Of a DNA stretch of 13,644 nt, positions 6,743-13,350 are shown piece after piece. This stretch comes from Blautia sp. Lineage in GTDB: Bacteria > Bacillota > Clostridia > Lachnospirales > Lachnospiraceae. How positions within the stretch are numbered: the first letter of the stretch is position 1; every line of letters starts with the position of its first letter. The stretch covers positions 1 through 13,644 of the forward strand of contig JAFOJB010000172.1 of the NCBI GenBank assembly GCA_017420455.1, in the 5' to 3' direction. The translations under genes were made by a program, and so were the position numbers. The notes below the pieces were generated by a model. It saw only the letters and a list, made by a program, of their open reading frames with translations. It made no database searches and was not told the origin of the DNA.

Positions 6743-6771
6743 AGGGCGGAAGCAGAATAAGGAGCAGAAGC

Positions 6772-7767
6772 ATGAGAAGGATAAATAAGGGGATCTGCGT
6801 TTTTGCGGTTTTACTGGGAGTTTCGCTGGCAGCAGCGCCGGTCATGGTCCGGGCAGAGGAGGGAGCTCTTTCGGAGAACGCCATGATCGGAAAGAGTCAG
6901 GAACCCTCCATCTGGGGCGGAGGAACGTCTTCGGGCGGAGGAGCCTTCCGCCAGGGAGGGGAGACATCTTCGGGTCCGGGAGACATAAACCAGGAAGATG
7001 GCATGCCTGCGGGACAGACGGAGACTTTTACCTGGGATCCCTCCTGGCCTTATGCGCAGTATTCACAGATCCATTCCTCTTCGGTGAATCTGTACCATGC
7101 CGGAAATTCCAGGGGAATCGTGGTGGCTGTGAATGCGGGACACGGTACCGAAGGCGGCAGCTATGTGCAGACCCTGTGCCATCCGGACGGCACGCCCAAG
7201 GTTACGGGAGGGAGCACTTCGGAAGGCGCAACCTATGCGACGGCGGTTTCTTCCGGCACTACCATGCTGGACGGAACCGAAGAGGCCAGAGTGACCCTTT
7301 CCCTCGCGCTGATCCTGAAGGAAAAGCTCCTGGAGCATGGCTATGATGTGCTGATGATCCGGGAAAGTGAGGATGTGCAGCTGGATAATATCGCCCGTAC
7401 GGTTTTCGCCAACCAGTATGCCGACTGCCATCTGGCGCTTCATTATGACAGCACGGAATATGACAAGGGCTTTTTTTACATGAGTGTTCCGGATGTGGCA
7501 TCCTATCGGAGCATGGAACCTGTGGCGTCCTGCTGGCCGCTTCACGAGGCGCTGGGGCAGAGCCTCGTGGAGGGGGTGAAAAAAGCAGGGGTCAAGGTGT
7601 TCGACATCGGCAGCATGCCCATGGATCTTACCCAGACCTCTTATTCCACAGTCCCGTCCGTAGACGTGGAGGTGGGAGACCGTGCTTCCGACTGTTCCTC
7701 CTGGACACAGACTCTCATTGCCGAGGGCATTCTTGCAGGACTGGATCTCTATTTTGAAAGACCATGA
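6772..7767 (+). CDS. Secreted N-acetylmuramoyl-L-alanine amidase-like protein (Amidase_3 fold)
   Basis: A signal peptide (MRRINKGICVFAVLLGVSLA to VRA, cleavage before EEG) is followed by a Gly/Ser-rich linker to about residue 95. The zinc amidase domain then runs to the end at residue 331. The NAGHG motif supplies H124, the DGTEEARVTL segment supplies E171, and LALHYDS supplies H224, giving the three zinc ligands. E300 in SVDVEVGD is placed as the catalytic glutamate. The family usually has D at the start of the first motif, while here it is N, and an insertion of roughly 40 residues separates H124 from E171. Such enzymes cut the bond between muramic acid and the stem peptide. The ATG at 6772 has AAGGAG seven bases before it. 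An in-frame ATG at 6739 overlaps the upstream stop by four bases but has a poor ribosome site. Cell wall turnover is inferred. Confidence 0.85.
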   Translation: MRRINKGICVFAVLLGVSLAAAPVMVRAEEGALSENAMIGKSQEPSIWGGGTSSGGGAFRQGGETSSGPGDINQEDGMPAGQTETFTWDPSWPYAQYSQIHSSSVNLYHAGNSRGIVVAVNAGHGTEGGSYVQTLCHPDGTPKVTGGSTSEGATYATAVSSGTTMLDGTEEARVTLSLALILKEKLLEHGYDVLMIRESEDVQLDNIARTVFANQYADCHLALHYDSTEYDKGFFYMSVPDVASYRSMEPVASCWPLHEALGQSLVEGVKKAGVKVFDIGSMPMDLTQTSYSTVPSVDVEVGDRASDCSSWTQTLIAEGILAGLDLYFERP

Positions 7768-7830
7768 TTTTCCGGACGGATCGTGTATTTCCGCCAGGAA
7801 GTACATAAACCGCTGAATATGGGAGGGAAT

Positions 7831-8361
7831 ATGGCTTTTGAATTTGATATACTGAATCGCCTGCAGACGATTCATCATCCTGTACTGGATAAGATCATGC
7901 TTTTCTTTACTCATTTCGGGGATGCAGGGGTGTTCTGGGTCTGCCTGGCCATCCTGCTGCTGATCATCCCGAAAACCAGGAAAACCGGTGTGATCATGGG
8001 GACTGCCCTGGTCCTGAACTGGCTGCTCTGCAATGCATTGCTGAAAAACCTGGTGGGGAGGATACGCCCGTACGATGTCAATACCCTTGTGGAGATTATT
8101 GCGAGGAAACCGCAGGATTATTCCTTCCCCTCCGGCCACACCTCGGTCTCCTTTGCAGGCGCTTCTGCCCTGTATCTCGCGACGGGAAACAGGAAGGCGG
8201 GAATTGCCGCGATGCTCCTTGCATGTCTGATCGCCTTTTCCCGTCTGTATCTCTATGTACATTATCCGACGGATGTACTGGGTGGCCTGCTCATCGGCCT
8301 GTTCTGCGGCTACATGGGATATGTGCTAGGCAGGAGGCTTTTCGGCAGGAAACGAGGGTAA
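7831..8361 (+). CDS. PAP2-family membrane phosphatase
   Basis: The 176-residue membrane protein carries all three PAP2 phosphatase motifs: K72-x6-R79-P80 (KNLVGRIRP), P100-S101-G102-H103, and S137-R138-x5-H144-x3-D148 (SRLYLYVHYPTD). H103 and H144 are the catalytic histidines. Several hydrophobic helices (for example VFWVCLAILLLII) place it in the cytoplasmic membrane with the active site facing outward. Relatives dephosphorylate undecaprenyl pyrophosphate, phosphatidylglycerol phosphate or phosphatidic acid, and the sequence does not separate these. The ATG at 7831 follows GGAGG by only four bases. GTG at 7783 and ATG at 7819 are in frame but lack ribosome sites. It lies 63 bases after the amidase gene. 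With the amidase it hints at envelope maintenance, and a lipid-carrier phosphatase is my preferred guess. Confidence 0.9.
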   Translation: MAFEFDILNRLQTIHHPVLDKIMLFFTHFGDAGVFWVCLAILLLIIPKTRKTGVIMGTALVLNWLLCNALLKNLVGRIRPYDVNTLVEIIARKPQDYSFPSGHTSVSFAGASALYLATGNRKAGIAAMLLACLIAFSRLYLYVHYPTDVLGGLLIGLFCGYMGYVLGRRLFGRKRG

Positions 8362-8474
8362 GGAACTGTCCACAGATAACTTCCGGATTCTGTCTGCCCG
8401 GGTTCGAACAGGACTGCACTGTTGTCAGTCAGCGATGCTTTGGGAAGGGAAACGCTGAGCCGGACATAAAAAAC
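8362..8474. other. Gene-free tail between the PAP2 gene and the terminator
   Basis: I see no coding region, RNA gene or clear repeat here. GGTTCGAAC at 8401-8409 resembles a tRNA T-loop but has no matching stem. Confidence 0.5.
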
Positions 8475-8525
8475 ATCCCCCGCCTTCCATGACGCAAAGC
8501 CATGGAAGGCGGGGGATTCTTTTTT
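8467..8525. terminator. Strong bidirectional terminator between convergent operons
   Basis: Arms 8475-8491 (ATCCCCCGCCTTCCATG) and 8501-8517 form a perfect 17-bp stem with a 9-base loop. TCTTTTTT follows on the plus strand. On the minus strand the stem is followed by GTTTTTTAT (plus positions 8466-8474). It therefore serves both the galactosidase-amidase-PAP2 unit and the convergent LacI-EamA-MscS unit. Confidence 0.95.
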
Positions 8526-8639
8526 ACATCGACGATTGACGGCCCTGCGTGCCAGCGGCACGCGTTCAGCGCATGACCGGGCCGGGAGGCGGGACCAGCG
8601 CAGCCCGGGCGGATTCAGACGAGCCAGAGGTAAGGTTAT
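8526..8639. other. GC-rich tail between the terminator and the MscS stop
   Basis: This 114-base stretch contains a perfect 7-bp hairpin (GCGTGCC-AGC-GGCACGC, 8547-8563) and several GGGCC/GGCCC blocks. No gene or U-run accompanies them. It would be the 3' untranslated end of the minus-strand operon. Confidence 0.4.
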
Positions 8640-9518
8640 TTACTGTACAAGATGACGGTGCGGGTAGGCAAAGCAGACATCCGGATCATTCTGGAAGCGG
8701 AGGACCAGTTCGCGGCGGATATCGCTGCAGGCCCCGAAGTTTTCCTCGATGGTCAGGGTCTGCACGATCCCTCTCAGGCAGATGCCGTCCGCGCCGAGTT
8801 CCCGGACCATGACTACGACGGGGTCCGTGATCCCCTTTGATTTCCGGAGCTTCTGCACCAGAGGATGCGCTTCAACTGTCTGCTGTATGATCAGTATGGC
8901 TTTTTCCAGATCCGACTCGTAGGTGATGGAAAGATCCAGGAAATTGGAGCTGATACGGTCGGTGCCGAAGTAGTTGTTTTCCAGGACGCAGAGATCCATC
9001 TTCGAGTTGGGAACGATGACGCAGGACATGTTGAGCGCATTCTGGATCACGGTGTTCCGCAGGTTGATGGACTGCACATATCCGGTGATGCTCTCGCCGT
9101 CTATGGAGGTATGCACCCGGTCGCCGATGTTGAAGGGCTTGAACACGGTGAGGATGATTCCGTGCACGATATTGGTCAGACCCTCCTGGAACACGAAGCC
9201 CAGGACCACCACGATCAGGGAGGAGGACATCAGGATCTGGCTGGCAAAGCCGGAAAGGGTATTGGAAAGCGAAATGATCTTCATTCCCAGGATAATGACG
9301 ATGAATGCCTGAAGGCACCACTTTACCAGGGTTGTCAGGATTCCGGTCCGCTGCCTGTTTTTAAAAGGGAGGAAAATAAGATCCAGGAGCTTGACTGCAG
9401 CGATCATCACCACCAGGAGGAAAAGCGCGTAATACATATCGTCGGAGGTGACGATCTGCAGAAACCCCTTTGCGGATCCCTTCAGATCTTCATAGTTTTC
9501 GTTTGCGATCAATTCCAT
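8640..9518 (-). CDS. MscS-family mechanosensitive ion channel
   Basis: The 292-residue protein has three N-terminal membrane helices (about 29-52, 62-85 and 98-127) and then the MscS beta domain and cytoplasmic cage. The family signature spans VVLGFVFQEGLTNIVHGIIL in the pore-lining helix, then FKPFNIGDRV and the INLRNTVI and VIVPNSKM beta strands. The pore helix is poorer in alternating Gly/Ala than E. coli MscS, so conductance or gating may differ. MscS channels open under membrane tension to release solutes during hypo-osmotic shock. AGGAG lies nine bases before the ATG at 9518. It is the third gene after a LacI regulator and an EamA transporter, 67 bases from the latter, and probably shares their transcript. 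Confidence 0.92.
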   Translation of the reverse strand: MELIANENYEDLKGSAKGFLQIVTSDDMYYALFLLVVMIAAVKLLDLIFLPFKNRQRTGILTTLVKWCLQAFIVIILGMKIISLSNTLSGFASQILMSSSLIVVVLGFVFQEGLTNIVHGIILTVFKPFNIGDRVHTSIDGESITGYVQSINLRNTVIQNALNMSCVIVPNSKMDLCVLENNYFGTDRISSNFLDLSITYESDLEKAILIIQQTVEAHPLVQKLRKSKGITDPVVVMVRELGADGICLRGIVQTLTIEENFGACSDIRRELVLRFQNDPDVCFAYPHRHLVQ

Positions 9519-9585
9519 TCATTGAAACTCCTATCTGTTTTTTATATCTCTCAGGTTCCGGAAGACAGGCAGATCCGGAGATGAT

Positions 9586-10464
9586 TCAGCTTTCCGTTTT
9601 TTTCTCCGGCGCTTTCAGGTTCACTGCCAGGATTCCGGCCAGGAACAGCACGGTTCCCACGATGATACAGGTGCTCAGAGGATCCCCATAGAACAGAACG
9701 CCCCACAGGATCGTCAGAATGACGGTCGAGCTCTGGATGATGGTAGCGATCAGGATAGGCACCGTCTTAAGCGCAGCCCCCTGCAGAAGGAAGCCGATAC
9801 AGGTAATGCCGCCCAGCAGCAGAATACAGGCGATGGCGGGAAAGCTGGCCCTCCCTGTCATATGCGGTCCGGTGGGAACCAGGACAAAAAGGGTGGTGAA
9901 CCAGCCGAAGATAAACATGGAGGTATTCATCTCTGTCAGCTCCATGTTCATGACCATTTTCTTCTGCGCGAGGCTGAAGCCTGCGGCGCCGATGCCGGCA
10001 AGGATGAAGGCCATCATGGTGACGAAGCCGCTTTCCAGAAAGACAGATAACGGCGCGCCGTTCCAGGAGATCATGCCGATCCCCAGGATACAGAGGAGGG
10101 TTCCGGCAGCCGTGCGCAGTGTGGTCCTCTCCTTATAGAGAAACACGGAGATCAGAAAGACCACGATCGTCTGCACCGGCCAGACCAGGACGCCTCCGTA
10201 GGAGAAGCCGCGCATGACGCCGAAGTTTTCCCCCAGGTAATGGATGGCTTTGCAGACGCCGCCGATCACAATGACTTTCCGAAGAAGCGTCAGGTGAATA
10301 TGTCCGTCCCGGATTTTCTGGATCGCAAGAAGGATTCCGATGCCGATCATAAAACGGAGACATGAAGTGAGAAAGGGGGAGAACATCGTTCCCACCGATT
10401 TGATCATCAGGCCTCCGAAGCTGAAAATGACTGCCTGCAGTATCAGTAAGAGATATCCGTTCAT
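9586..10464 (-). CDS. DMT-superfamily (EamA) transporter
   Basis: The 292-residue protein is almost entirely hydrophobic and has the layout of ten-helix EamA/DMT carriers, with two repeated halves of about five helices each. The first half starts YLLLILQAVIFSFGGLMIKS. The second begins near FVTMMAFILAGIGAAGFSLA and contains the common IIQSSTVILTILWGVLFYGDPL segment. EamA proteins export or import metabolites such as amino acids, nucleobase derivatives or sugars, and the substrate cannot be read from the sequence. AGGAG (plus positions 10471-10475) lies six bases before the ATG and overlaps the stop codon of the upstream LacI gene. The two genes are ten bases apart, so translational coupling with the regulator is likely. 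I infer that the carrier acts on a metabolite linked to the sugar sensed by the LacI protein. Confidence 0.9.
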   Translation of the reverse strand: MNGYLLLILQAVIFSFGGLMIKSVGTMFSPFLTSCLRFMIGIGILLAIQKIRDGHIHLTLLRKVIVIGGVCKAIHYLGENFGVMRGFSYGGVLVWPVQTIVVFLISVFLYKERTTLRTAAGTLLCILGIGMISWNGAPLSVFLESGFVTMMAFILAGIGAAGFSLAQKKMVMNMELTEMNTSMFIFGWFTTLFVLVPTGPHMTGRASFPAIACILLLGGITCIGFLLQGAALKTVPILIATIIQSSTVILTILWGVLFYGDPLSTCIIVGTVLFLAGILAVNLKAPEKKTES

Positions 10465-10474
10465 TATAAACTCC

Positions 10475-11512
10475 TTAATCCTTGCGGTTGTAAAGCTCTG
10501 TTGTCTCCCTGCGGAGCAGCACCGGCGGGATCACTTTGTGGACAGGGGCCGGGACGGAGCCTGTTTCCCGCGTATCCCGGATCATATGGATCAGGAGCCG
10601 CAGCGCTTCGTGGGCGGTCTTTTCGATCTGCTGTCCGATACTGCTGATGGAATAAACAGCCTGCTGGCCCAGATAGGAACCGTCGAAGCCGACAAGGCGG
10701 TAACGGTCCGGAAGTGTGTGATATTTGCGGATCAGGAGCTTCAGGAACTCGTTGGCGGTATTATCGCTGGAAAAAAAGATGCCGATCTTCTGGTCCGGAT
10801 ACACTCTCTCCAGGTTTTCCAGAAGGGAGGAAAGCTGGACACGCATGTTTTCGGACCTTGCACCCATGTCGCGCATCTGGACCTCATACTTCAGATGATG
10901 TTCCTGGCAGAAATCCTGGAAGCCGGTGATGCGCTGAAACGCCGGCGTCGAAGTGGGAGTCGGGGTATTTACATGGATAAATATGTCGCAGTTGTGCCGT
11001 GCCAGGAGGCTTACTGCCTGCACAGCCCCCATGTAATTGTCGCAGTTTACACTGGAAATGAATTCGTCCTCCCGTTCTACGCCGACCGAAGGTACCGGAA
11101 GCTTTGCCAGATAGGAGGAAGGCAGGGTATGGCTGAAGATCATCAGTCCTTCCACCTTGTAGGCCAGCAGCTCCTGGATATAGCGCGTTTCGGTTTCCGC
11201 ATTCCCGTCGCTGGTAAACACCATGAATTTGTAGCCGTACGTATCATAGGTGGAAAGGATTTCCGAAAGGATCTCCTGGTAGTAGAAGTTGCGGGAAGAG
11301 GGCATAAGGATCCCCACGCATTCGGAGGTACCCTTTGCCAGGATCCGACCAGTCTTGTTTTCCTTGTAGTCCAGCTCCTCCAGGGCTTTCCTGATGGTAT
11401 TGCGGTGCTCTTCGGTGAGAGACTCCGGCCGGTTGAAGTATCGGGAAATGGTCGTTTTGGAGAAACCGGAATATTTCGCGATGTCATCGAAGGTGACATT
11501 TTTCTGTGGCAT
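10475..11512 (-). CDS. LacI-family transcriptional regulator
   Basis: The 345-residue protein opens with a LacI helix-turn-helix (VTFDDIAKYSGFSKTTISRY, residues 6-25). A hinge region follows (NKTGRILAKG, with the leucine that wedges into the operator centre), then a periplasmic-binding-protein-like effector domain. K19 and T20 are at the positions that set operator choice in LacI proteins. The ATG at 11512 is preferred because the HTH begins right after it and GGAG lies ten bases upstream. An in-frame GTG at 11662 would add 50 residues of low-complexity sequence without a ribosome site. The gene diverges from the sugar ABC transporter, whose promoter carries a palindrome with the central CG typical of LacI operators. 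I infer sugar-relieved repression of that transporter. It is the first gene of a unit with EamA and MscS. Confidence 0.95.
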   Translation of the reverse strand: MPQKNVTFDDIAKYSGFSKTTISRYFNRPESLTEEHRNTIRKALEELDYKENKTGRILAKGTSECVGILMPSSRNFYYQEILSEILSTYDTYGYKFMVFTSDGNAETETRYIQELLAYKVEGLMIFSHTLPSSYLAKLPVPSVGVEREDEFISSVNCDNYMGAVQAVSLLARHNCDIFIHVNTPTPTSTPAFQRITGFQDFCQEHHLKYEVQMRDMGARSENMRVQLSSLLENLERVYPDQKIGIFFSSDNTANEFLKLLIRKYHTLPDRYRLVGFDGSYLGQQAVYSISSIGQQIEKTAHEALRLLIHMIRDTRETGSVPAPVHKVIPPVLLRRETTELYNRKD

Positions 11513-11680
11513 AAGTAAAAATCTCCATATGATGCAGGATGTTCCTGCGCTTCTGATGTCGTGCTCTGTTGTCCTTTTACCGTATATTTCCGCGCTCAGC
11601 GGTCCTGGCGCTGCAGCGGTTTCGTTCCGGTTCGTTTCCGTTTCGGACAGTTTCGAAAACACCCTGTTTCATCATTGATA

Positions 11681-11709
11681 ATATTAACAAACGGACACGG
11701 AAAATGCAA
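11681..11709 (-). promoter_or_regulatory. Candidate promoter of the LacI-EamA-MscS operon
   Basis: On the minus strand TTGCAT (11704-11709) and TAATAT (11681-11686) are 17 bases apart, matching consensus at three and four positions. The start would be near 11674, giving a leader of about 160 bases. An 8-bp palindrome TTTCGAAA (11651-11658) just downstream also has a central CG and might be a weak autoregulatory site. Confidence 0.4.
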
Positions 11710-11803
11710 TATCCCAACCTTAAGAGCCCCTGAATTCCCGGGAAAGCAGTTACAGTACACGGTCCCGCCGGCCGGGGACTTCATGTGTTTTCAAACGGAA
11801 AGT

Positions 11804-11811
11804 ACCGGTTA
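11804..11811 (+). promoter_or_regulatory. Candidate auxiliary LacI half-operator (ACCGGTTA)
   Basis: ACCGGTTA matches eight bases of the palindrome at 11919-11940, including its centre, but the left arm (AAAGT) does not complete the symmetry. The two centres are 123 bp apart, a distance that would permit DNA looping. It is weak evidence taken alone. Confidence 0.3.
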
Positions 11812-11880
11812 TCATTTCGTAAAAAAATACTTCACAAACTTTCGTGGACATATTTGGCAAAAACGACAAATAGAAACACG

Positions 11881-11910
11881 TTGACACAAATGTAATTGGC
11901 ATGATAGTAT
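11881..11910 (+). promoter_or_regulatory. Sigma-A promoter of the sugar ABC transporter
   Basis: A perfect TTGACA (11881-11886) is followed after 18 bases by TAGTAT (11905-11910), which is preceded by TGA and so forms an extended -10. The start should be near 11917, directly before the palindromic operator. Upstream A-tracts could strengthen it. Confidence 0.75.
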
Positions 11911-11918
11911 AAACACAT

Positions 11919-11940
11919 AAAAAGTAACCGGTTACTTTTT
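11919..11940. promoter_or_regulatory. Perfect 22-bp palindromic operator, LacI type
   Basis: The core GTAACCGGTTAC is flanked by five A on the left and five T on the right, giving two perfect 11-base arms with a central CG. It covers roughly +2 to +23 of the transporter promoter, where a bound repressor would block initiation or elongation. The divergent LacI-family gene is the obvious candidate binder, by position and by operator style. Confidence 0.85.
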
Positions 11941-12016
11941 TGCGCTTAAAAAGGCCTGAATCGCAGCCGGAATCATTTTTAAAACCCTTATTGCAGATCA
12001 AGGAGGATATGCAGCT

Positions 12017-13267
12017 ATGAGAAAAGCACTTTTTGCAGCAGCAATGGCAACGGCACTCATCGGAGCAGCCAGTGTAACCGCTATGGCGGATGGAACTTCT
12101 ATCACAATTTTTAACTCCAAGATGGAGATTCAGAGCCAGCTTGAAGAAATGGCAGCCAAATATTCCGAGGAAAAAGGCGTTAATGTAGAAGTTTATTATT
12201 CCAGCGATACCGTAGCAGCGCATATGTCCACCAGATATGCATCCAACGAGCCCTATACCATCGCCATGGTAGACGCAAAGGATATCTATTCCCTGGCACC
12301 GGAGCACGGCTTAGATCTTTCTGATCAGGACTGGGTCAAGGACACCACACAGGCCATCGCCATCGACGGCGTTACCTACGGCTTCCCGGTATGCGTAGAA
12401 GCAAGAGGAATCATCTACAACAAGACCGCTATTGAAGAGACCACAGGAGAGACCTTCAATCCGGAAGACTACAAGACCTACGATGCATTCAAGAGCCTTC
12501 TTGAGAAGCTGAAAGAAAACGGCATGGATACACCTACCGGCGTTATGAAGGAAGACTGGTCTCTGGGCGCTCATTATCTGCAGCAGGTCTATGAGATGAG
12601 AGACGATGTGGAAGGAATCATCGCAGCTCTTCATGCCGGAGAGGCAGATCTTGCCAATGACGAGAGATACAACTCTCTGATGGATACCTTTGATCTTCTG
12701 AAAGAGAACAACTATGCAGCAGGCTCACCGATCTCCGCAGTCCGCGAAGATACCGAGTTCAACCTTGCAGATGGAATGATCGCCTTCATGTTCGGCGGCA
12801 ACTGGGACTGGTCCGTACTCGTAGAGTACTGGGAAGGCGCAGAGATGGGCATGATGCCTGTTCCGCAGAATGACGACAACTACAACGGCAAGCTTGTCGG
12901 CGGCGGCTCCAAATATTTCTTTATCGACAACTCCGACCAGACCAGCGAAGAGCAGGTCGCAGCAGCCAAGGATTTCCTCAACTGGCTGGTTTATGATGAA
13001 GAAGGACAGGACTTCCTGGTAAATACCTGCGCGCTTGTTCCCGCGTTCTCTAATATCGAGCTTCCGGTTTCCGATCCGCTCGGCGTATCTGTCAAGTCCT
13101 ACGCAGATTCTGATAACCTGGTCGCTGACTACCGTTATGCTCCGGATGATCACTATGCAAAGAACGGTGCTTCCTTCCAGAAGTATCTTGCGGGTCAGAT
13201 TGATCGCGCAGGCCTTGCAGCTGAGATCGAAGCTTATTGGAAAGCTACTACCCCTGTAGAGCACTAA
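12017..13267 (+). CDS. Carbohydrate ABC transporter substrate-binding protein
   Basis: The 416-residue protein has a signal peptide (MRKALFAAAMATALIGAASV, cleavage after AMA24) and then a type-1 sugar-binding-protein fold. Characteristic stretches include ITIFNSKMEIQSQLEEMAAK, GFPVCVEARGIIYNKTAIEE, IAFMFGGNWDWSV and the C-terminal NTCALVPAF. Proteins of this class capture mono- or oligosaccharides outside the membrane and hand them to MalF/MalG-type permeases. No lipobox cysteine follows the signal peptide, although Gram-positive binding proteins are usually lipid-anchored. AAGGAGG (12000-12006) lies ten bases before the ATG. It is preceded by the operator-controlled promoter and followed by a MalF-type permease gene. 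Raffinose-type sugars would fit the GH36 enzyme in this window, but nothing in the sequence proves that ligand. Confidence 0.92.
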   Translation: MRKALFAAAMATALIGAASVTAMADGTSITIFNSKMEIQSQLEEMAAKYSEEKGVNVEVYYSSDTVAAHMSTRYASNEPYTIAMVDAKDIYSLAPEHGLDLSDQDWVKDTTQAIAIDGVTYGFPVCVEARGIIYNKTAIEETTGETFNPEDYKTYDAFKSLLEKLKENGMDTPTGVMKEDWSLGAHYLQQVYEMRDDVEGIIAALHAGEADLANDERYNSLMDTFDLLKENNYAAGSPISAVREDTEFNLADGMIAFMFGGNWDWSVLVEYWEGAEMGMMPVPQNDDNYNGKLVGGGSKYFFIDNSDQTSEEQVAAAKDFLNWLVYDEEGQDFLVNTCALVPAFSNIELPVSDPLGVSVKSYADSDNLVADYRYAPDDHYAKNGASFQKYLAGQIDRAGLAAEIEAYWKATTPVEH

Positions 13268-13287
13268 AGGTAACGTTATCAAATTTT

Positions 13288-13333
13288 CCCCGGGGGCGTC
13301 AGGAGACTGAAAAGCCTCTCTGCCGCCCCCCGG
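13288..13333 (+). other. Intercistronic hairpin between binding protein and permease genes
   Basis: CCGGGGGCG (13290-13298) pairs with CGCCCCCCGG (13324-13333) with one bulged base, and the inner CAG/CTG bases can extend the stem. No U-run follows. Such hairpins in sugar-transport operons often protect the upstream message, so that more binding protein than permease is made. Partial termination is also possible. Confidence 0.65.
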
Positions 13334-13350
13334 TTCATGAGGACTGATTT

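Larger units (their letters stand above)
11513..12016. promoter_or_regulatory. 504-base divergent regulatory region (LacI operon / ABC transporter)
   Basis: No gene of its own is visible. It contains the minus-strand promoter of the LacI gene (11681-11709), a TTCCCGGGAA palindrome (11735-11744), an ACCGGTTA motif (11804-11811), A/T-rich sequence that could act as an UP element (11820-11880), the transporter promoter (11881-11910) and its operator (11919-11940). A leader with a strong AAGGAGG (12000-12006) completes it. Near the LacI start, plus positions 11619-11657 carry recurring TTTCG/TTCCG blocks of unknown meaning. Confidence 0.7.

Noticed and set aside
7063..8262. Long minus-strand open frame across the amidase and PAP2 genes
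   Set aside because: It crosses two genes with intact active-site motifs on the other strand and has no domain of its own.
8395..8415. tRNA-like T-loop (GGTTCGAAC)
   Set aside because: The flanking bases do not form the 5-bp T-stem, and no acceptor, D or anticodon arms can be built around it.
11513..11662. 50-residue N-terminal extension of the LacI protein from a GTG at 11662
   Set aside because: LacI proteins begin directly with the HTH, and the extension has no ribosome site. ATG 11512 fits both.
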